A stretch of DNA of 33,083 bases from an uncultured Silvanigrella sp. (GCA_903932045.1 CAIZES010000437.1:1-33083), one strand, 5' to 3'. Shown: positions 1 to 8,631, counted from the first letter of the stretch. Numbers and translations are program-made. The notes: generated from the sequence alone by a model not told the origin.

Positions 1-588
1 AACCTTGAAGCCATGCGCAATGGGGTTGGCGAATTGGTAAGCCGAAACACACAAGTTTTATCACAAGAAGAATTACTGGGCGCTGCAGTTGAAACTACCA
101 TTGAAAATATCACCGACGCAATTATTGCGCCTCTCTGTTTCTATTTTGTGGGCGGACTGCCATTCGCCATGGCGTATCGAGCGATCAACACCCTTGACGC
201 CATGATTGGATACAAAGATAAGTATTTTTACTATGGAAAAATCAGCGCACGTATAGATGACGTGGCTAATTTTATTCCGTCCCGCGTAGTAGCGACGCTG
301 TTGCTTGCAATTGCCTGGAGTCGCAGAAGGCTGTCTAAAAATGCATGGAGAGTTTTCCTAAGAGATCGCAACAAAACCGACAGCCCCAATGCTGGACAGA
401 CCATTGCGGCCGCAGCGGCTATTCTCGAAGTGCAACTCAGCAAGCGCGACACCTACAACTTGGGCGATGGCAAACAGTCGCTCACGCTGGAAGTTTTTGA
501 AGAAAGCATTCTCTATCTTAACATCACCACATTTGCTTTTTACATTTTTGCACTCACTTATGCCGCAACTTTGGGAACATGGCTATGA
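1..588 (+). CDS. cbiB: Adenosylcobinamide-phosphate synthase CbiB, C-terminal part (5' end outside window)
   Basis: The reading frame is open from the first base, so the gene starts upstream and only about 195 C-terminal residues are visible. The family joins adenosylcobyric acid to the aminopropanol arm in cobalamin synthesis and is an integral membrane protein. Visible family signatures are GELVSRNT, then AVETTIENITDAIIAPL, then YRAINTLDAMIGYKDKYF and ARIDDVANFIPSR, in the expected order. Hydrophobic stretches lie near residues 40-55, 98-108 and at the C-terminus. The stop TGA at 586-588 overlaps an ATG of the next gene (ATGA), indicating translational coupling to the aminotransferase, a standard pairing in cobalamin operons. 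Identification is by recalled family motifs. Confidence 0.9.
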   Translation, partial: NLEAMRNGVGELVSRNTQVLSQEELLGAAVETTIENITDAIIAPLCFYFVGGLPFAMAYRAINTLDAMIGYKDKYFYYGKISARIDDVANFIPSRVVATLLLAIAWSRRRLSKNAWRVFLRDRNKTDSPNAGQTIAAAAAILEVQLSKRDTYNLGDGKQSLTLEVFEESILYLNITTFAFYIFALTYAATLGTWL

Positions 589-1637
589 CAATAATTCGAT
601 CTGAGTTGAAATCAGTCCGCGCTGTACCCCATGGGAGTACCCACAAAAAAGACCTGCTGGATTTTAGTTCGAGCGTTATTCCCCTGGAGTTGCCACTGCT
701 TGAACTCATGCACGAAACCGAATTTTTTCGATATCCAGACAGCGAATCGCAGGAACTACGCAATTCCATTTCCCAACATTCTGATGTGCACGCAAGCAAT
801 GTCATTTGTGGTAATGGCGCCTCGGAGCTCCTTTGGCTTGTTGGTATGGCATGTATTTCTTCCAACACCAAAGTTGGGACGCTCGCACCAACATTTGGCG
901 AATACGCTCGCATCACGGCAATAATGGGCGGCCAACTGTGTTATTTCCCCTTGCAAGAACACCTTGATTTCAAACTTGATGAAAGAGAACTTTCAACTTG
1001 GATTCGCAATAAAAATATTCAGGTGTTTTTTCTGTGTAATCCGAACAATCCAACAGGCCGCTACGTTTCCATTGAACATGTCGAGTTGCTGTTTGTTGAG
1101 AACCCAGAGTGTTTGTTCGTTTTTGACGCCGCTTATATTGACTACACAAACAGCGCCATCCCGCTCAAGAATTGGGTAGAAAAATTTAACGTTATTGTTA
1201 TTTACTCGCTTACAAAAGCCTTTGGCATCGCCGGCATTCGCAGTGGATACGCGCTTGCAAATGAAGCCTACATTGAAGCACTCAACAAAGTTAAACCCGC
1301 ATGGAACCTAAATGCATTGGCGCAAACAGCATCAAAGCACCTCTTTGACAAAAGAAACAAATACAGCGATGTCGCAAAGGAATACCGAGATCAGACAATA
1401 CAAATGATGGCAACTCTTTCCACCATGCGATTTCGAATTATTCCGTCTGATACTGACTATTTTATGATGGGAGTGAACAACCCCAAAAAATTCAAGAACA
1501 ATCTTTTGGAAAAAGGATTCCTGATTCGCGAGCTCGAATCCATGGGAGTTCCAAATTACGTTCGCATTAATGTCTGCGACAGAGAAACCAATTCTCGTTT
1601 CATAGAAACAATATCAAAATTATTTAACACCTTTTGA
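579..1637 (+). CDS. cobD: PLP-dependent aminotransferase, probable L-threonine-O-3-phosphate decarboxylase (CobD/CobC type)
   Basis: This is a fold-type I PLP enzyme of about 350 residues in the HisC-like group. Visible motifs are the glycine-containing GNGASELL near the N-terminus, FLCNPNNPTGRYVS (PLP-phosphate/substrate region), DAAYIDY, and YSLTKAFGIAGIRSGYA with the Schiff-base lysine. The late Arg motif near YVRINVCDRE is also present. Sequence alone does not separate histidinol-phosphate aminotransferase from threonine-phosphate decarboxylase. Position directly behind cbiB favours the cobalamin enzyme, which makes (R)-1-amino-2-propanol phosphate, the substrate CbiB attaches. Start may be ATG 579 or ATG 585; the latter overlaps the cbiB stop as ATGA. 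The 3' end overlaps the convergent Rrf2 gene by 14 bp. Confidence 0.8.
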   Translation: MAMTIIRSELKSVRAVPHGSTHKKDLLDFSSSVIPLELPLLELMHETEFFRYPDSESQELRNSISQHSDVHASNVICGNGASELLWLVGMACISSNTKVGTLAPTFGEYARITAIMGGQLCYFPLQEHLDFKLDERELSTWIRNKNIQVFFLCNPNNPTGRYVSIEHVELLFVENPECLFVFDAAYIDYTNSAIPLKNWVEKFNVIVIYSLTKAFGIAGIRSGYALANEAYIEALNKVKPAWNLNALAQTASKHLFDKRNKYSDVAKEYRDQTIQMMATLSTMRFRIIPSDTDYFMMGVNNPKKFKNNLLEKGFLIRELESMGVPNYVRINVCDRETNSRFIETISKLFNTF

Positions 1638-2031
1638 ACTGAGAAAGGTTCGCGTTCTTCAGACGATCCCTAATTAAGTCATTTATTTGCACAAACGCAT
1701 CACCCATCATACAACGACCGACAGCACAGGTTTCGAGGCTTAATAAACACTTTGGCTCGCCAATAGGACCTTCCATGGCCTCAAAAACTTCCAGAAGCGA
1801 AAAATTTTCTGGGGGCTTAGCAAGCAGAAAACCACCCTTTGGACCACGCACTGAAACCACAATCCCGGCCTTAGTAAGACGTTGCAACACCTTTGCCAAA
1901 TGGTGCTCCGAGGCGTGCAAAGTTACAGCTATGTCATGCACCGACAAGTGCTTCTGAGAGTTAGCAGCAAGCAATGCGGCCGCATGAAGAGCCAAGGTGC
2001 CCGCCTCCGATATTTTCAGCAAAGAGCTCAT
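1624..2031 (-). CDS. Rrf2-family transcriptional regulator with putative Fe-S cysteines
   Basis: A 135-residue winged-helix regulator. MSSLLKISEAGTLALHAA opens the Rrf2 domain, followed by a helix-turn-helix region (SVHDIAVTLHASEHHLAKVL) and the family wing RGPKGGFLLAKPP. Three cysteines, about residues 95, 102 and 107 (KCLLSLETCAVGRC), sit where IscR/NsrR/RirA-type members bind an iron-sulfur cluster; spacing is x6 and x4. The ATG at 2031 is chosen because GGAGG lies just upstream and the domain begins there. An upstream in-frame start at 2127 would add 32 non-family residues. The gene faces the cobD-like gene and overlaps its end. Members of this family sense Fe-S status, nitric oxide or redox. 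The target here is unknown. Confidence 0.85.
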   Translation of the reverse strand: MSSLLKISEAGTLALHAAALLAANSQKHLSVHDIAVTLHASEHHLAKVLQRLTKAGIVVSVRGPKGGFLLAKPPENFSLLEVFEAMEGPIGEPKCLLSLETCAVGRCMMGDAFVQINDLIRDRLKNANLSQFKRC

Positions 2032-2186
2032 TGTCCGGCCTCCATACGCAATTGATACAATATGGAATATCAGAAAACCCACCAGGATGTCGAGAATAGC
2101 AGGAAGGATTTTACAGCATAATAACACGATAGAATTGTGAATCTACTCCCCAAAAACACATATACAAATACCGAATAACAACAATA

Positions 2187-2699
2187 TCACGATACCGAGG
2201 TCAAATAGTAACGAAGCTCGGCAATGGATTCTTCGATATCTTCTAGAGCCCTGTGCTTTTCTTGCTTCTTATACTTTTTCTGCATCGTGTTTTCAAACAC
2301 CAGCTTCCACGAAGACACATCCAACATCCGATAGTGGAGGAGTGAAGTGAAGTTTGGCAAATAGCGCTCAACAAACCGACGGTCTTGCCAAATTGAATTT
2401 CCCGCCAAAACAACCTTGTCTGTGCCCCAGTACTTTTGTGCGATTTCAACGAGTTTTGCGTCAACACCTTGTTCAGAAATACCACCTGGCACTCGCGCTG
2501 TAAGCCCGCTCTTTCCATGATGTTCTTTACACCACGCATCCATTCCATCCAAAATTTCGGGTTTTTGAAAAACAACACTCTCCCAGCGCTCCAAAACTTG
2601 AAACTGCAAATCGGTTACAATGGCCGCCACCTCCAAAACACGATCGGTCTCGGGCTTGAGACCCGTCATTTCCATGTCAATCCAAAGTAGATGTTTCAT
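2187..2699 (-). CDS. orn: Oligoribonuclease
   Basis: This 170-residue DEDDh 3'-5' exonuclease degrades 2-5 nt RNA fragments and pGpG, the breakdown product of c-di-GMP. The N-terminal LLWIDMEMTGL carries the catalytic Asp-Glu pair. AGNSIWQDRRFVERYLP supplies the next Asp region, and EKHRALEDIEESIAEL carries the catalytic His and last Asp. Length matches the family (about 180). The ATG at 2699 is preferred over a TTG four codons upstream because GGAGGG lies about 6 bases before it and the family starts at this point. It is divergent from the hydrolase gene. The link to c-di-GMP is relevant because a PilZ-domain protein is encoded elsewhere in the window. Confidence 0.95.
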   Translation of the reverse strand: MKHLLWIDMEMTGLKPETDRVLEVAAIVTDLQFQVLERWESVVFQKPEILDGMDAWCKEHHGKSGLTARVPGGISEQGVDAKLVEIAQKYWGTDKVVLAGNSIWQDRRFVERYLPNFTSLLHYRMLDVSSWKLVFENTMQKKYKKQEKHRALEDIEESIAELRYYLTSVS

Positions 2700-2750
2700 C
2701 AATCCCTCCAACGCCCGCCAGACGAGAGTCAGTCATCCAGCAGCCAAATG

Positions 2751-2779
2751 TTGCTTCAACCTTTGTCGTGACTTATCCT
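2751..2779 (+). promoter_or_regulatory. Possible sigma-70 promoter for the secreted hydrolase
   Basis: TTGCTT (2751-2756), a 17-base spacer and TATCCT (2774-2779) lie about 40 bases upstream of the GTG start at 2820. The -10 region overlaps that of the divergent candidate for orn, so the two could exclude each other. Weak-to-moderate consensus match only. Confidence 0.3.
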
Positions 2780-2799
2780 ACTCTCAAAGACAGAGTCAA
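2772..2799 (-). promoter_or_regulatory. Possible sigma-70 promoter for orn
   Basis: On the minus strand TTGACT (plus coordinates 2794-2799) is followed after 16 bases by GATAAG (2772-2777), about 70 bases before the orn ATG. It is a four-to-five-of-six match in both boxes, so moderate. It overlaps a plus-strand candidate promoter. Confidence 0.3.
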
Positions 2800-2819
2800 T
2801 TTTTAGCATTGGATTTTGC

Positions 2820-4331
2820 GTGAATACGTCAACTGCCGCCTTAGCCGTATTTCTTTGCGCCTTCAGCGTTACCAAATGTGGTAAAGAAGATAGAGTTTCA
2901 AACTCGAAAACATCCGGATTGAGTGCACAAAGTGCAAATCAGAGCCACAAATCAATCCCAAAGCACTTGTCATTCGGCTCGAACCCGGAAATCAAATCAA
3001 CCTCAGTGTCGGAAAACACATCCTTCGCCGAACCCCTCACATTTGCATTTCAAACAAACCTTGACTGCGAAAACGCTTCTTCAAACTGGATTCAAATCGT
3101 CGACACCGAAACGAAACACGAAGTTCCAGGGCGAATTCTGTGCGAAAAAAACTCGCTTACCTTCATCCCTCAAATGCAGATGCTTTGGGAAGTAACTACC
3201 CTACAAGCCAAAGTTGTCACATCCTGGATTGGGCTTCATCCGTCTGGCAAATATGAAGCAAGCTTCTCACCTCACTTGGGGTCAACAAACACAATTCCCT
3301 TTTCCATGACAAACCTCGATTTTGGCACCTATTGGTTTAATGAAAACGGGCTGGGTGAGCGCCGTTTTGAAAACATTCCGTCGCCATTTGTAAAGTCCGA
3401 CGCACCCACGGTTGTATTTTTTCATGGTCAGCAACCGGGAGCTACTGCCGCAAACATTTGGCGTGGAAATCCATTTCTAAAAAGCTTTGCCAACGAAACA
3501 CCCGAAAACTTGCTGCCACTTTGGAAAAACAAAGGATACAATATTGGGATTTTCTTCTGGGAACAGTTCTCGGACGAACAAAATCCACGTCACATTGAAT
3601 TCAAACTCTGGGAAAAACCAAACAAGGATTCTCCGGGGATACGATTTCTCACCAAAGATAACAAGGAAGAGTATCTCAAAACCGATCAAAAACTTTCAGA
3701 TGTTTTGTGCAACAATTACGATAGCGCCATTCGTGACATCACAGCTCCCACATTTCGAATTGTTGCGCACTCCGCCGGCACGCAACTAGCCCTTCACTGT
3801 ATTGAAAGACATCGCGAATCGACCCAAAATCTTCCCGACCGCCTCGTTTTGCTTGACCCCTATTGGAGCAAAAGCAACAAAAACTATGGTGATTTTGTTT
3901 GGACGGGCTCCTTCTCGGAAGAAAAGCTCAAGTGGATATTAAAAACGAAAAATGTTGCCGTTGAACAATATAAAACCTCTCTGCTTGGTGGAATGATAGG
4001 CGACGAAAATCTAGCCTTTAGAAAGTACACTGCGTTTGGCCGTGTGTGGGCGAGCTTTATTCCACGTTATGCTTTTGCCGTTCACCACAATTACGCCATT
4101 GCCTGGTATTTTGAATCGATGGCACATCCGCTCCCTGTTGAAGCCACACGAGGCTCCGGTGTGCCTACAAGATATTTAGGCGCAGCCGCAACAAATGAAC
4201 AAATTCAGGCACTCATGAACACCCCTGATTCCGAAAAACTTCACTTTTTTTCAACCATAGGAAAAGGCGTACTAACATCCTCATCGAGCGATGATACTTT
4301 TCAAGAACACCCCGGGGTTTCAACCTGGTAG
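2820..4331 (+). CDS. Exported alpha/beta-hydrolase (lipase/esterase-like), possible lipoprotein
   Basis: A 503-residue protein starting at GTG. The N-terminus is a short hydrophobic segment ending in SVTKCG, a poor lipobox, so it could be a lipoprotein or a plain secreted protein. Residues about 70-155 (PLTFAFQTNLDC to SGKYEASFS) resemble a bacterial Ig-like (SbsA/Big_5-type) beta-sandwich. From about residue 190 it reads like an alpha/beta hydrolase: TVVFFHGQQPG suggests the oxyanion strand-loop, and RIVAHSAGTQLALHC holds a G/A-x-S-x-G-type nucleophile elbow with Ser about 318. LVLLDPYW suggests the next strand (acid residue) and a His lies later (VHHNYAIAW). Substrate is unknown. The stop codon lies inside the first copy of a 21-bp tandem repeat. 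I recognise the fold class, not the exact family. Confidence 0.7.
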   Translation: MNTSTAALAVFLCAFSVTKCGKEDRVSNSKTSGLSAQSANQSHKSIPKHLSFGSNPEIKSTSVSENTSFAEPLTFAFQTNLDCENASSNWIQIVDTETKHEVPGRILCEKNSLTFIPQMQMLWEVTTLQAKVVTSWIGLHPSGKYEASFSPHLGSTNTIPFSMTNLDFGTYWFNENGLGERRFENIPSPFVKSDAPTVVFFHGQQPGATAANIWRGNPFLKSFANETPENLLPLWKNKGYNIGIFFWEQFSDEQNPRHIEFKLWEKPNKDSPGIRFLTKDNKEEYLKTDQKLSDVLCNNYDSAIRDITAPTFRIVAHSAGTQLALHCIERHRESTQNLPDRLVLLDPYWSKSNKNYGDFVWTGSFSEEKLKWILKTKNVAVEQYKTSLLGGMIGDENLAFRKYTAFGRVWASFIPRYAFAVHHNYAIAWYFESMAHPLPVEATRGSGVPTRYLGAAATNEQIQALMNTPDSEKLHFFSTIGKGVLTSSSSDDTFQEHPGVSTW

Positions 4332-4358
4332 ACATAAGTTTCAACCTGGTAGACATAA
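4317..4358 (+). repeat. Perfect 21-bp tandem duplication across the hydrolase stop codon
   Basis: Two identical 21-base units lie head to tail at 4317-4337 and 4338-4358; each contains CAACCTGGTAGACATAA. The TAG of the hydrolase gene is in the first copy. The array ends 16 bases before the lysA ATG, next to its ribosome-binding site. Confidence 0.95.
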
Positions 4359-4374
4359 AAAAGAGAGGACAAAT

Positions 4375-5700
4375 ATGAAGTGGCACGGATGTAAAACTTG
4401 CAATAATCGCCTTTATGTTGGCGACATGGACACAGTGAGTTTGGCGCAACAATTCGAAACACCGCTCTATATTGTGAATGAAGAACGCGTACGAAGCCGG
4501 TGTCGTGAATTTCTACACGAAGCTCGCGCTCGCTGGCCCAAATCAGAAATCGCTTACGCAAGCAAAGCTTTTTGCTGCAAAGCCATGTGCGCACTTGTGG
4601 CCTCCGAAGGCTTGCACCTCGATGTTGTTTCGGGTGGCGAAATGCATACGGCGCTCAGCGCGGGATTTCCACCCGATCGAATAGAGTTTCACGGCAACAA
4701 CAAAAGCGAAAAAGAGCTTGGCTTTGCAGTAGAAAACAATGTGGGACGCATCATTATTGACAGTCAGTCCGAATTGCAGCTTCTTTCAAAAGTTTGCACA
4801 AAACTCAAAAAGACAGCAACAATTCTCATCCGCCTAAATCCGGGAGTGGATCCTCACACCCACGCATCTATTTCCACGGGCAATCACGATTCAAAATTTG
4901 GAGTGCCTATTATTGATAAACAAGCCATTACGCTTGTAAAAGAAATTGCCAACAACAAATACCCAAACACAAAACTTATTGGTTTTCATTGTCATGTGGG
5001 ATCGCAGCTTCTTGATCTGGAAGGGCTCGGAGAGGCGGCAAACGTAATGGTGTCATTCGCAAACGATGTCAAAATAGCAACTGGAATTGAAATTGAAGAA
5101 CTCAACCTTGGAGGGGGCTTGGGAATTCGATATCTCAACGACCACAATCCTCCTGCCATTGGCGAATTTTTTGATGCGCTTCTGGAGCCTGCAAAAGCCG
5201 CAATTAAAAAGTTTGGCCTTAAACCACCACGAATGGTATTTGAACCCGGACGTTCCTTAATTGGCGATGCAGGAATCACCATTTACGAAGTTGGCGCAAT
5301 AAAGGCATCCGCCTCCGGAAAAAAATTTGTGAGCGTTGACGGGGGCATGAGCGACAATCCTCGTCCCGCGCTTTATCAAGCAAAATACCACGCTCTGCTT
5401 GCGAATAGAGCCACCGAGAACCCAACAGAAACCGTTTGTGTTGTCGGAAAATCATGCGAATCTGGTGACATTCTTATTCCACAAATACAACTTCCCGAGG
5501 CCCAACGTGGCGACTATTTGGCCGTCTTTTCAACGGGGGCCTATAATTACTCAATGGCGAGCAACTACAATCGACTTCCCAAACCTGCCGTTGTTTTTGT
5601 CATGAATGGCAAAGCGGATGTGGTTGTTCGACGCGAATCGTTGGAAGATATCACGTCTCACGACGAACTTCCCAGTAGGTTTATTTTGAGCCGCTCGTAA
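4375..5700 (+). CDS. lysA: Diaminopimelate decarboxylase
   Basis: PLP-dependent fold-type III decarboxylase that converts meso-diaminopimelate to lysine in the cytoplasm. Visible motifs are IAYASKAFCC (Schiff-base Lys), HLDVVSGGEM, FHGNNKSEKEL, GFHCHVGSQ, LNLGGGLGIRY (phosphate-binding glycines), FEPGRSLIG, VDGGMSDNPRPALYQAKYH, and GKSCESGDIL with the catalytic Cys, then GAYNYSMASNYN. About 441 residues, normal for the family. The ATG at 4375 follows AGAGAGGA by 6 bases. A frame extension back to 4291 would translate the 21-bp repeat as a duplicated FQPGRHK and lacks a good ribosome-binding site. The 3' end overlaps nadE by 43 bp in convergent orientation. Confidence 0.96.
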   Translation: MKWHGCKTCNNRLYVGDMDTVSLAQQFETPLYIVNEERVRSRCREFLHEARARWPKSEIAYASKAFCCKAMCALVASEGLHLDVVSGGEMHTALSAGFPPDRIEFHGNNKSEKELGFAVENNVGRIIIDSQSELQLLSKVCTKLKKTATILIRLNPGVDPHTHASISTGNHDSKFGVPIIDKQAITLVKEIANNKYPNTKLIGFHCHVGSQLLDLEGLGEAANVMVSFANDVKIATGIEIEELNLGGGLGIRYLNDHNPPAIGEFFDALLEPAKAAIKKFGLKPPRMVFEPGRSLIGDAGITIYEVGAIKASASGKKFVSVDGGMSDNPRPALYQAKYHALLANRATENPTETVCVVGKSCESGDILIPQIQLPEAQRGDYLAVFSTGAYNYSMASNYNRLPKPAVVFVMNGKADVVVRRESLEDITSHDELPSRFILSRS

Positions 5701-7610
5701 GCAAATCCATAGTGAACGGCTGCAAGAGCCTCACGATGATCATATCCAAATGCACGTTGGGTAAGAGCCACAACCGGCGGAGCTTGCATGCGCTTCACCG
5801 CGCCCATTCCCTGATAAAGATTCCACCATCTTTCTAAATCTGCCACGAAGGCGCGAACATTTGGAAAAAGCTTTCGAACAATTCCAGTTTCACAACCTAT
5901 GAGTTCTTCAAGCTTACCGTCTTTATACGCTTCTAGGCATTCATAGGGAGTGAGCCTGCGCCACGATTCTACCCACGAGCGGAACAAACAATCATGATAA
6001 GCATATTCAATGGGATCACCCAATCCGCGAGTGACGTCGTGATCAGCGCTCAATTCCGCACTGGGTTTCACATTCAAAGTATCCGTTGGAATAACTTCGC
6101 GCTTGTAAACTTCATCGTTGTAATACTGAGCAAGCAAGTAAACATCACGCTTCCAAAGATCGGCAAGTGGAGCCAAAAATCCAGCTTGATCACCATACAG
6201 CGTAGAATATCCAACGGTGAGTTCTGTTTTGTTTGCGTTGCAACTAAACACACCACCCACAGTTGCAGCAACTGCGGCCAAAATTCTTCCACCACGATCA
6301 CGCGCCTGAATGTTTTCTTTAACAAAAGATGTAGGCTGCATTTCCATTTCTGTTGCAGAAAACTGAGTAGAAATAAGTTGTGCCACAGTGTGTTCACAAC
6401 TCTCTTCAATGGGAATTACGGCATATGGCGAACCCAAATTTGATGCCAAGTCGCGAGCGGCATTACGCGTGAGACTGGAGTTAAATTTCGATGGCATGTT
6501 CACAAGGAAAACGTTTTCCGGCCCCAAAACTCTCGCGAATAAAACAGCAGAAAGGGCAGAATCAATTCCACCACTTGCCCCTACTACAACCCGACGCACA
6601 TTCCACTCTTGGAGAGTATTTGCAAGAATACTCTCCAAGGATGCAGCTAGCTCTTGAGGACGAGAAAACTCGGATACGGATTGCCACTGAGACAAATGCA
6701 CAGAGTCAGGCGAAAATACTCGATTTTCGACGCTATCTTCAGGCTGAAACTGCACAGCGCCTTCCTGTTTTGTTGCTTCAAAAACAAGAGCGTCCTCTGC
6801 AAAAAAACGAGCTCCAATAAGCGTTTTGCCTGAGGGTCCTATAAGGCCCGAAGAACCGTCAAAACCAAATACTGTTTTTCCAATGTTCTGCACACCTACA
6901 CAATTCACATGCAGCAAATTCTTAGAGGTACGCACGGCAAGGGCACCGAAAGTCCGTTCACGCTTCTGCCTTTTTCCGAAGGTATACGGAGAACAATTGA
7001 TATTAAGTACGAAATCAATGTTATGCCGCTTCAACATACCATCAAAAATTGACACATTGTAGTCATCGGCCCAAGCATCCTCACAAATTCCAATTCCCAA
7101 ATTCCACTCGTACTCATCCAAACCAGAAAGAACTAAAGGAGACACCAAATCATCCACACGGCATCCACGTTCTTGCGCAAGTTTTCGAAGATCGTAAAAA
7201 TGCCGAGAATCGTCAAACTCGCGATAATTTGGCAAAAGCGTTTTTGCCCAAAATGGCATTCGCAGAGCCGAATTCTCTACAAAAACGCCGTCCCGTGCGC
7301 AAAACATAGCGTTGAACTTTCGAACACGCCCGTCTTCGCCCCTTTTTTTCCAATCAACGCCAACACTGCCAAAAATAATCACAATATCTCTAGCCAACGA
7401 CGCAATGGCTCTTGAAGCCTCTTCGCAATCACGCAAAAAACCTTCACGCTCCCAAGCATCGCCCACAAAATAGCCAGGAAGACACATCTCTGGAAATACC
7501 ACCAGCGAAATACCATTGGAACGCGCAGCCTCAATGACTGTCCTCATGTTTTCAAAGTTGCGACGAACATCTCCAGAAACAACGCGTATTTGACCAAGCA
7601 TGATGCGCAT
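5658..7610 (-). CDS. nadE: Glutamine-dependent NAD+ synthetase
   Basis: A 650-residue two-domain enzyme making NAD+ from deamido-NAD+, glutamine and ATP. The N-terminal nitrilase-like glutaminase domain (about 1-280) shows the Glu-Lys-Cys triad in VVFPEMCLPGY, FWAKTLLPNY and GIGICEDAWADDY. The C-terminal synthetase domain shows the ATP-pyrophosphatase loop VVGASGGIDSALSAVL, then ENIQARDRGGRILAA, CNANKTELTVGYSTLYGD and LNVKPSAELS. Length is within the range for this type. The start ATG at 7610 matches the family's usual MRI-LGQ opening. The gene is divergent from panC and its last 14 codons overlap the end of lysA. Confidence 0.96.
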   Translation of the reverse strand: MRIMLGQIRVVSGDVRRNFENMRTVIEAARSNGISLVVFPEMCLPGYFVGDAWEREGFLRDCEEASRAIASLARDIVIIFGSVGVDWKKRGEDGRVRKFNAMFCARDGVFVENSALRMPFWAKTLLPNYREFDDSRHFYDLRKLAQERGCRVDDLVSPLVLSGLDEYEWNLGIGICEDAWADDYNVSIFDGMLKRHNIDFVLNINCSPYTFGKRQKRERTFGALAVRTSKNLLHVNCVGVQNIGKTVFGFDGSSGLIGPSGKTLIGARFFAEDALVFEATKQEGAVQFQPEDSVENRVFSPDSVHLSQWQSVSEFSRPQELAASLESILANTLQEWNVRRVVVGASGGIDSALSAVLFARVLGPENVFLVNMPSKFNSSLTRNAARDLASNLGSPYAVIPIEESCEHTVAQLISTQFSATEMEMQPTSFVKENIQARDRGGRILAAVAATVGGVFSCNANKTELTVGYSTLYGDQAGFLAPLADLWKRDVYLLAQYYNDEVYKREVIPTDTLNVKPSAELSADHDVTRGLGDPIEYAYHDCLFRSWVESWRRLTPYECLEAYKDGKLEELIGCETGIVRKLFPNVRAFVADLERWWNLYQGMGAVKRMQAPPVVALTQRAFGYDHREALAAVHYGFAYERLKINLLGSSS

Positions 7611-7635
7611 AAGAGAGCCTCAAACGGTTGAGAGC

Positions 7636-7664
7636 TTGAAATCCAACAAGCCCAATGACATAGT
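7636..7664 (+). promoter_or_regulatory. Possible sigma-70 promoter for panC-plsB
   Basis: TTGAAA (7636-7641), a 17-base spacer and CATAGT (7659-7664) lie about 50 bases before the panC ATG in the divergent nadE/panC intergenic region. Four of six bases match in each box. Confidence 0.3.
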
Positions 7665-7716
7665 CCGACACTTGCTGTGTTAACATACTCACAGACACAA
7701 AGACGAAAGGAATGGT

Positions 7717-8631
7717 ATGTCTAAACCCCTCGTATTCACAAGACGCTCTCAGCTTACGGAATTCGTGCAAAATACGAAAGCTCGAGGAGACCATATTGGT
7801 CTCGTGCCAACCATGGGAGCCCTTCATGAAGGTCATGCAACACTTATTCGTCGTTCAGTGAGCGAAAATTCGGTTACCATCGCCACAATTTTTGTAAACC
7901 CCAAGCAATTTGGCCCCTCTGAAGACTTTGGTCGCTACCCTCGCCCGCTTGCCGATGATCTTGCTCTTCTGGAATCGTGTAAAGCAACAGCAGTCTTTGC
8001 TCCTTCTATTCAAGAAATGTACCCAGAGGGCTTCAAAACATCTGTTCGCGTTCCCGATCTCAGCGATGTCATGTGCGGCAGCTTTCGGCAAGGCCATTTT
8101 GACGGCGTGTGTACGGTAGTCCTTTTACTGCTCAACTTAGCTTCAGCGCACAAGGCCTATTTCGGTCTAAAAGATTTCCAGCAGTTTTTTATCATGCGCC
8201 GCATGTGTCTTGATCTGGCTCACCCTACAGAACTTATTCCTGTAGCCACCGTTCGCGAAAGCGATGGCCTTGCCATGAGCAGTCGTAACCGCTACCTCAA
8301 CCCAGAAGCCCGGCAGAAGGCATCTGCAATTCCCCAAGCGCTCGCTCAAGCAGCAAAACTTTTCTTAAACGGAGAGCGCAAAGCTGAAATTATTGTTTCA
8401 AAAGCTGTACAAGTTCTTTCCGCTGAAAAATTGCAGCCCCAGTATCTCGATCTTCGCGACCTAGAAGCGCTTCAAACTGTTGTTGGTGAAATTCAAAATG
8501 AAGCTGTTCTTGCTCTCGCACAACCCATGAGTGTTCCCAACGGATCGTGTCGTCTCATTGACAATATTGTTCTCTCGACGAATCCGTTCTATCGTGGAAT
8601 TTTGGAAGATCTCATTGCACGCACAACTTAG
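7717..8631 (+). CDS. panC: Pantothenate synthetase
   Basis: Cytoplasmic enzyme that condenses pantoate and beta-alanine with ATP to pantothenate, the CoA precursor. The family signature is complete: LVPTMGALHEGHATLI (ATP-binding HxGH), TIFVNPKQFGPSEDF, FGLKDFQQFFIMRRM, and VRESDGLAMSSRNRYL (KMSKS-equivalent). It is 304 residues, a little longer than the usual 280, from a C-terminal tail. ATG at 7717 follows GAAAGGA by 6 bases. It is followed 9 bases later by plsB, so a panC-plsB operon is likely, linking CoA supply with acyl transfer (inference). Confidence 0.96.
   Translation: MSKPLVFTRRSQLTEFVQNTKARGDHIGLVPTMGALHEGHATLIRRSVSENSVTIATIFVNPKQFGPSEDFGRYPRPLADDLALLESCKATAVFAPSIQEMYPEGFKTSVRVPDLSDVMCGSFRQGHFDGVCTVVLLLLNLASAHKAYFGLKDFQQFFIMRRMCLDLAHPTELIPVATVRESDGLAMSSRNRYLNPEARQKASAIPQALAQAAKLFLNGERKAEIIVSKAVQVLSAEKLQPQYLDLRDLEALQTVVGEIQNEAVLALAQPMSVPNGSCRLIDNIVLSTNPFYRGILEDLIARTT

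Noticed and set aside
2032-2127. N-terminal hydrophobic extension of the Rrf2 regulator
   Set aside because: Rrf2 proteins are soluble and start at the residue encoded at 2031, which has GGAGG upstream; the extension is leader DNA read in frame.
4291-4374. In-frame upstream extension of lysA encoding a duplicated heptapeptide
   Set aside because: No ribosome-binding site before 4291, sequence overlaps the hydrolase end, and a good site precedes ATG 4375 where the family begins.
5994-6443. 149-codon plus-strand open frame
   Set aside because: Lies wholly inside nadE on the other strand; the nadE frame has full family motifs and this one has none.
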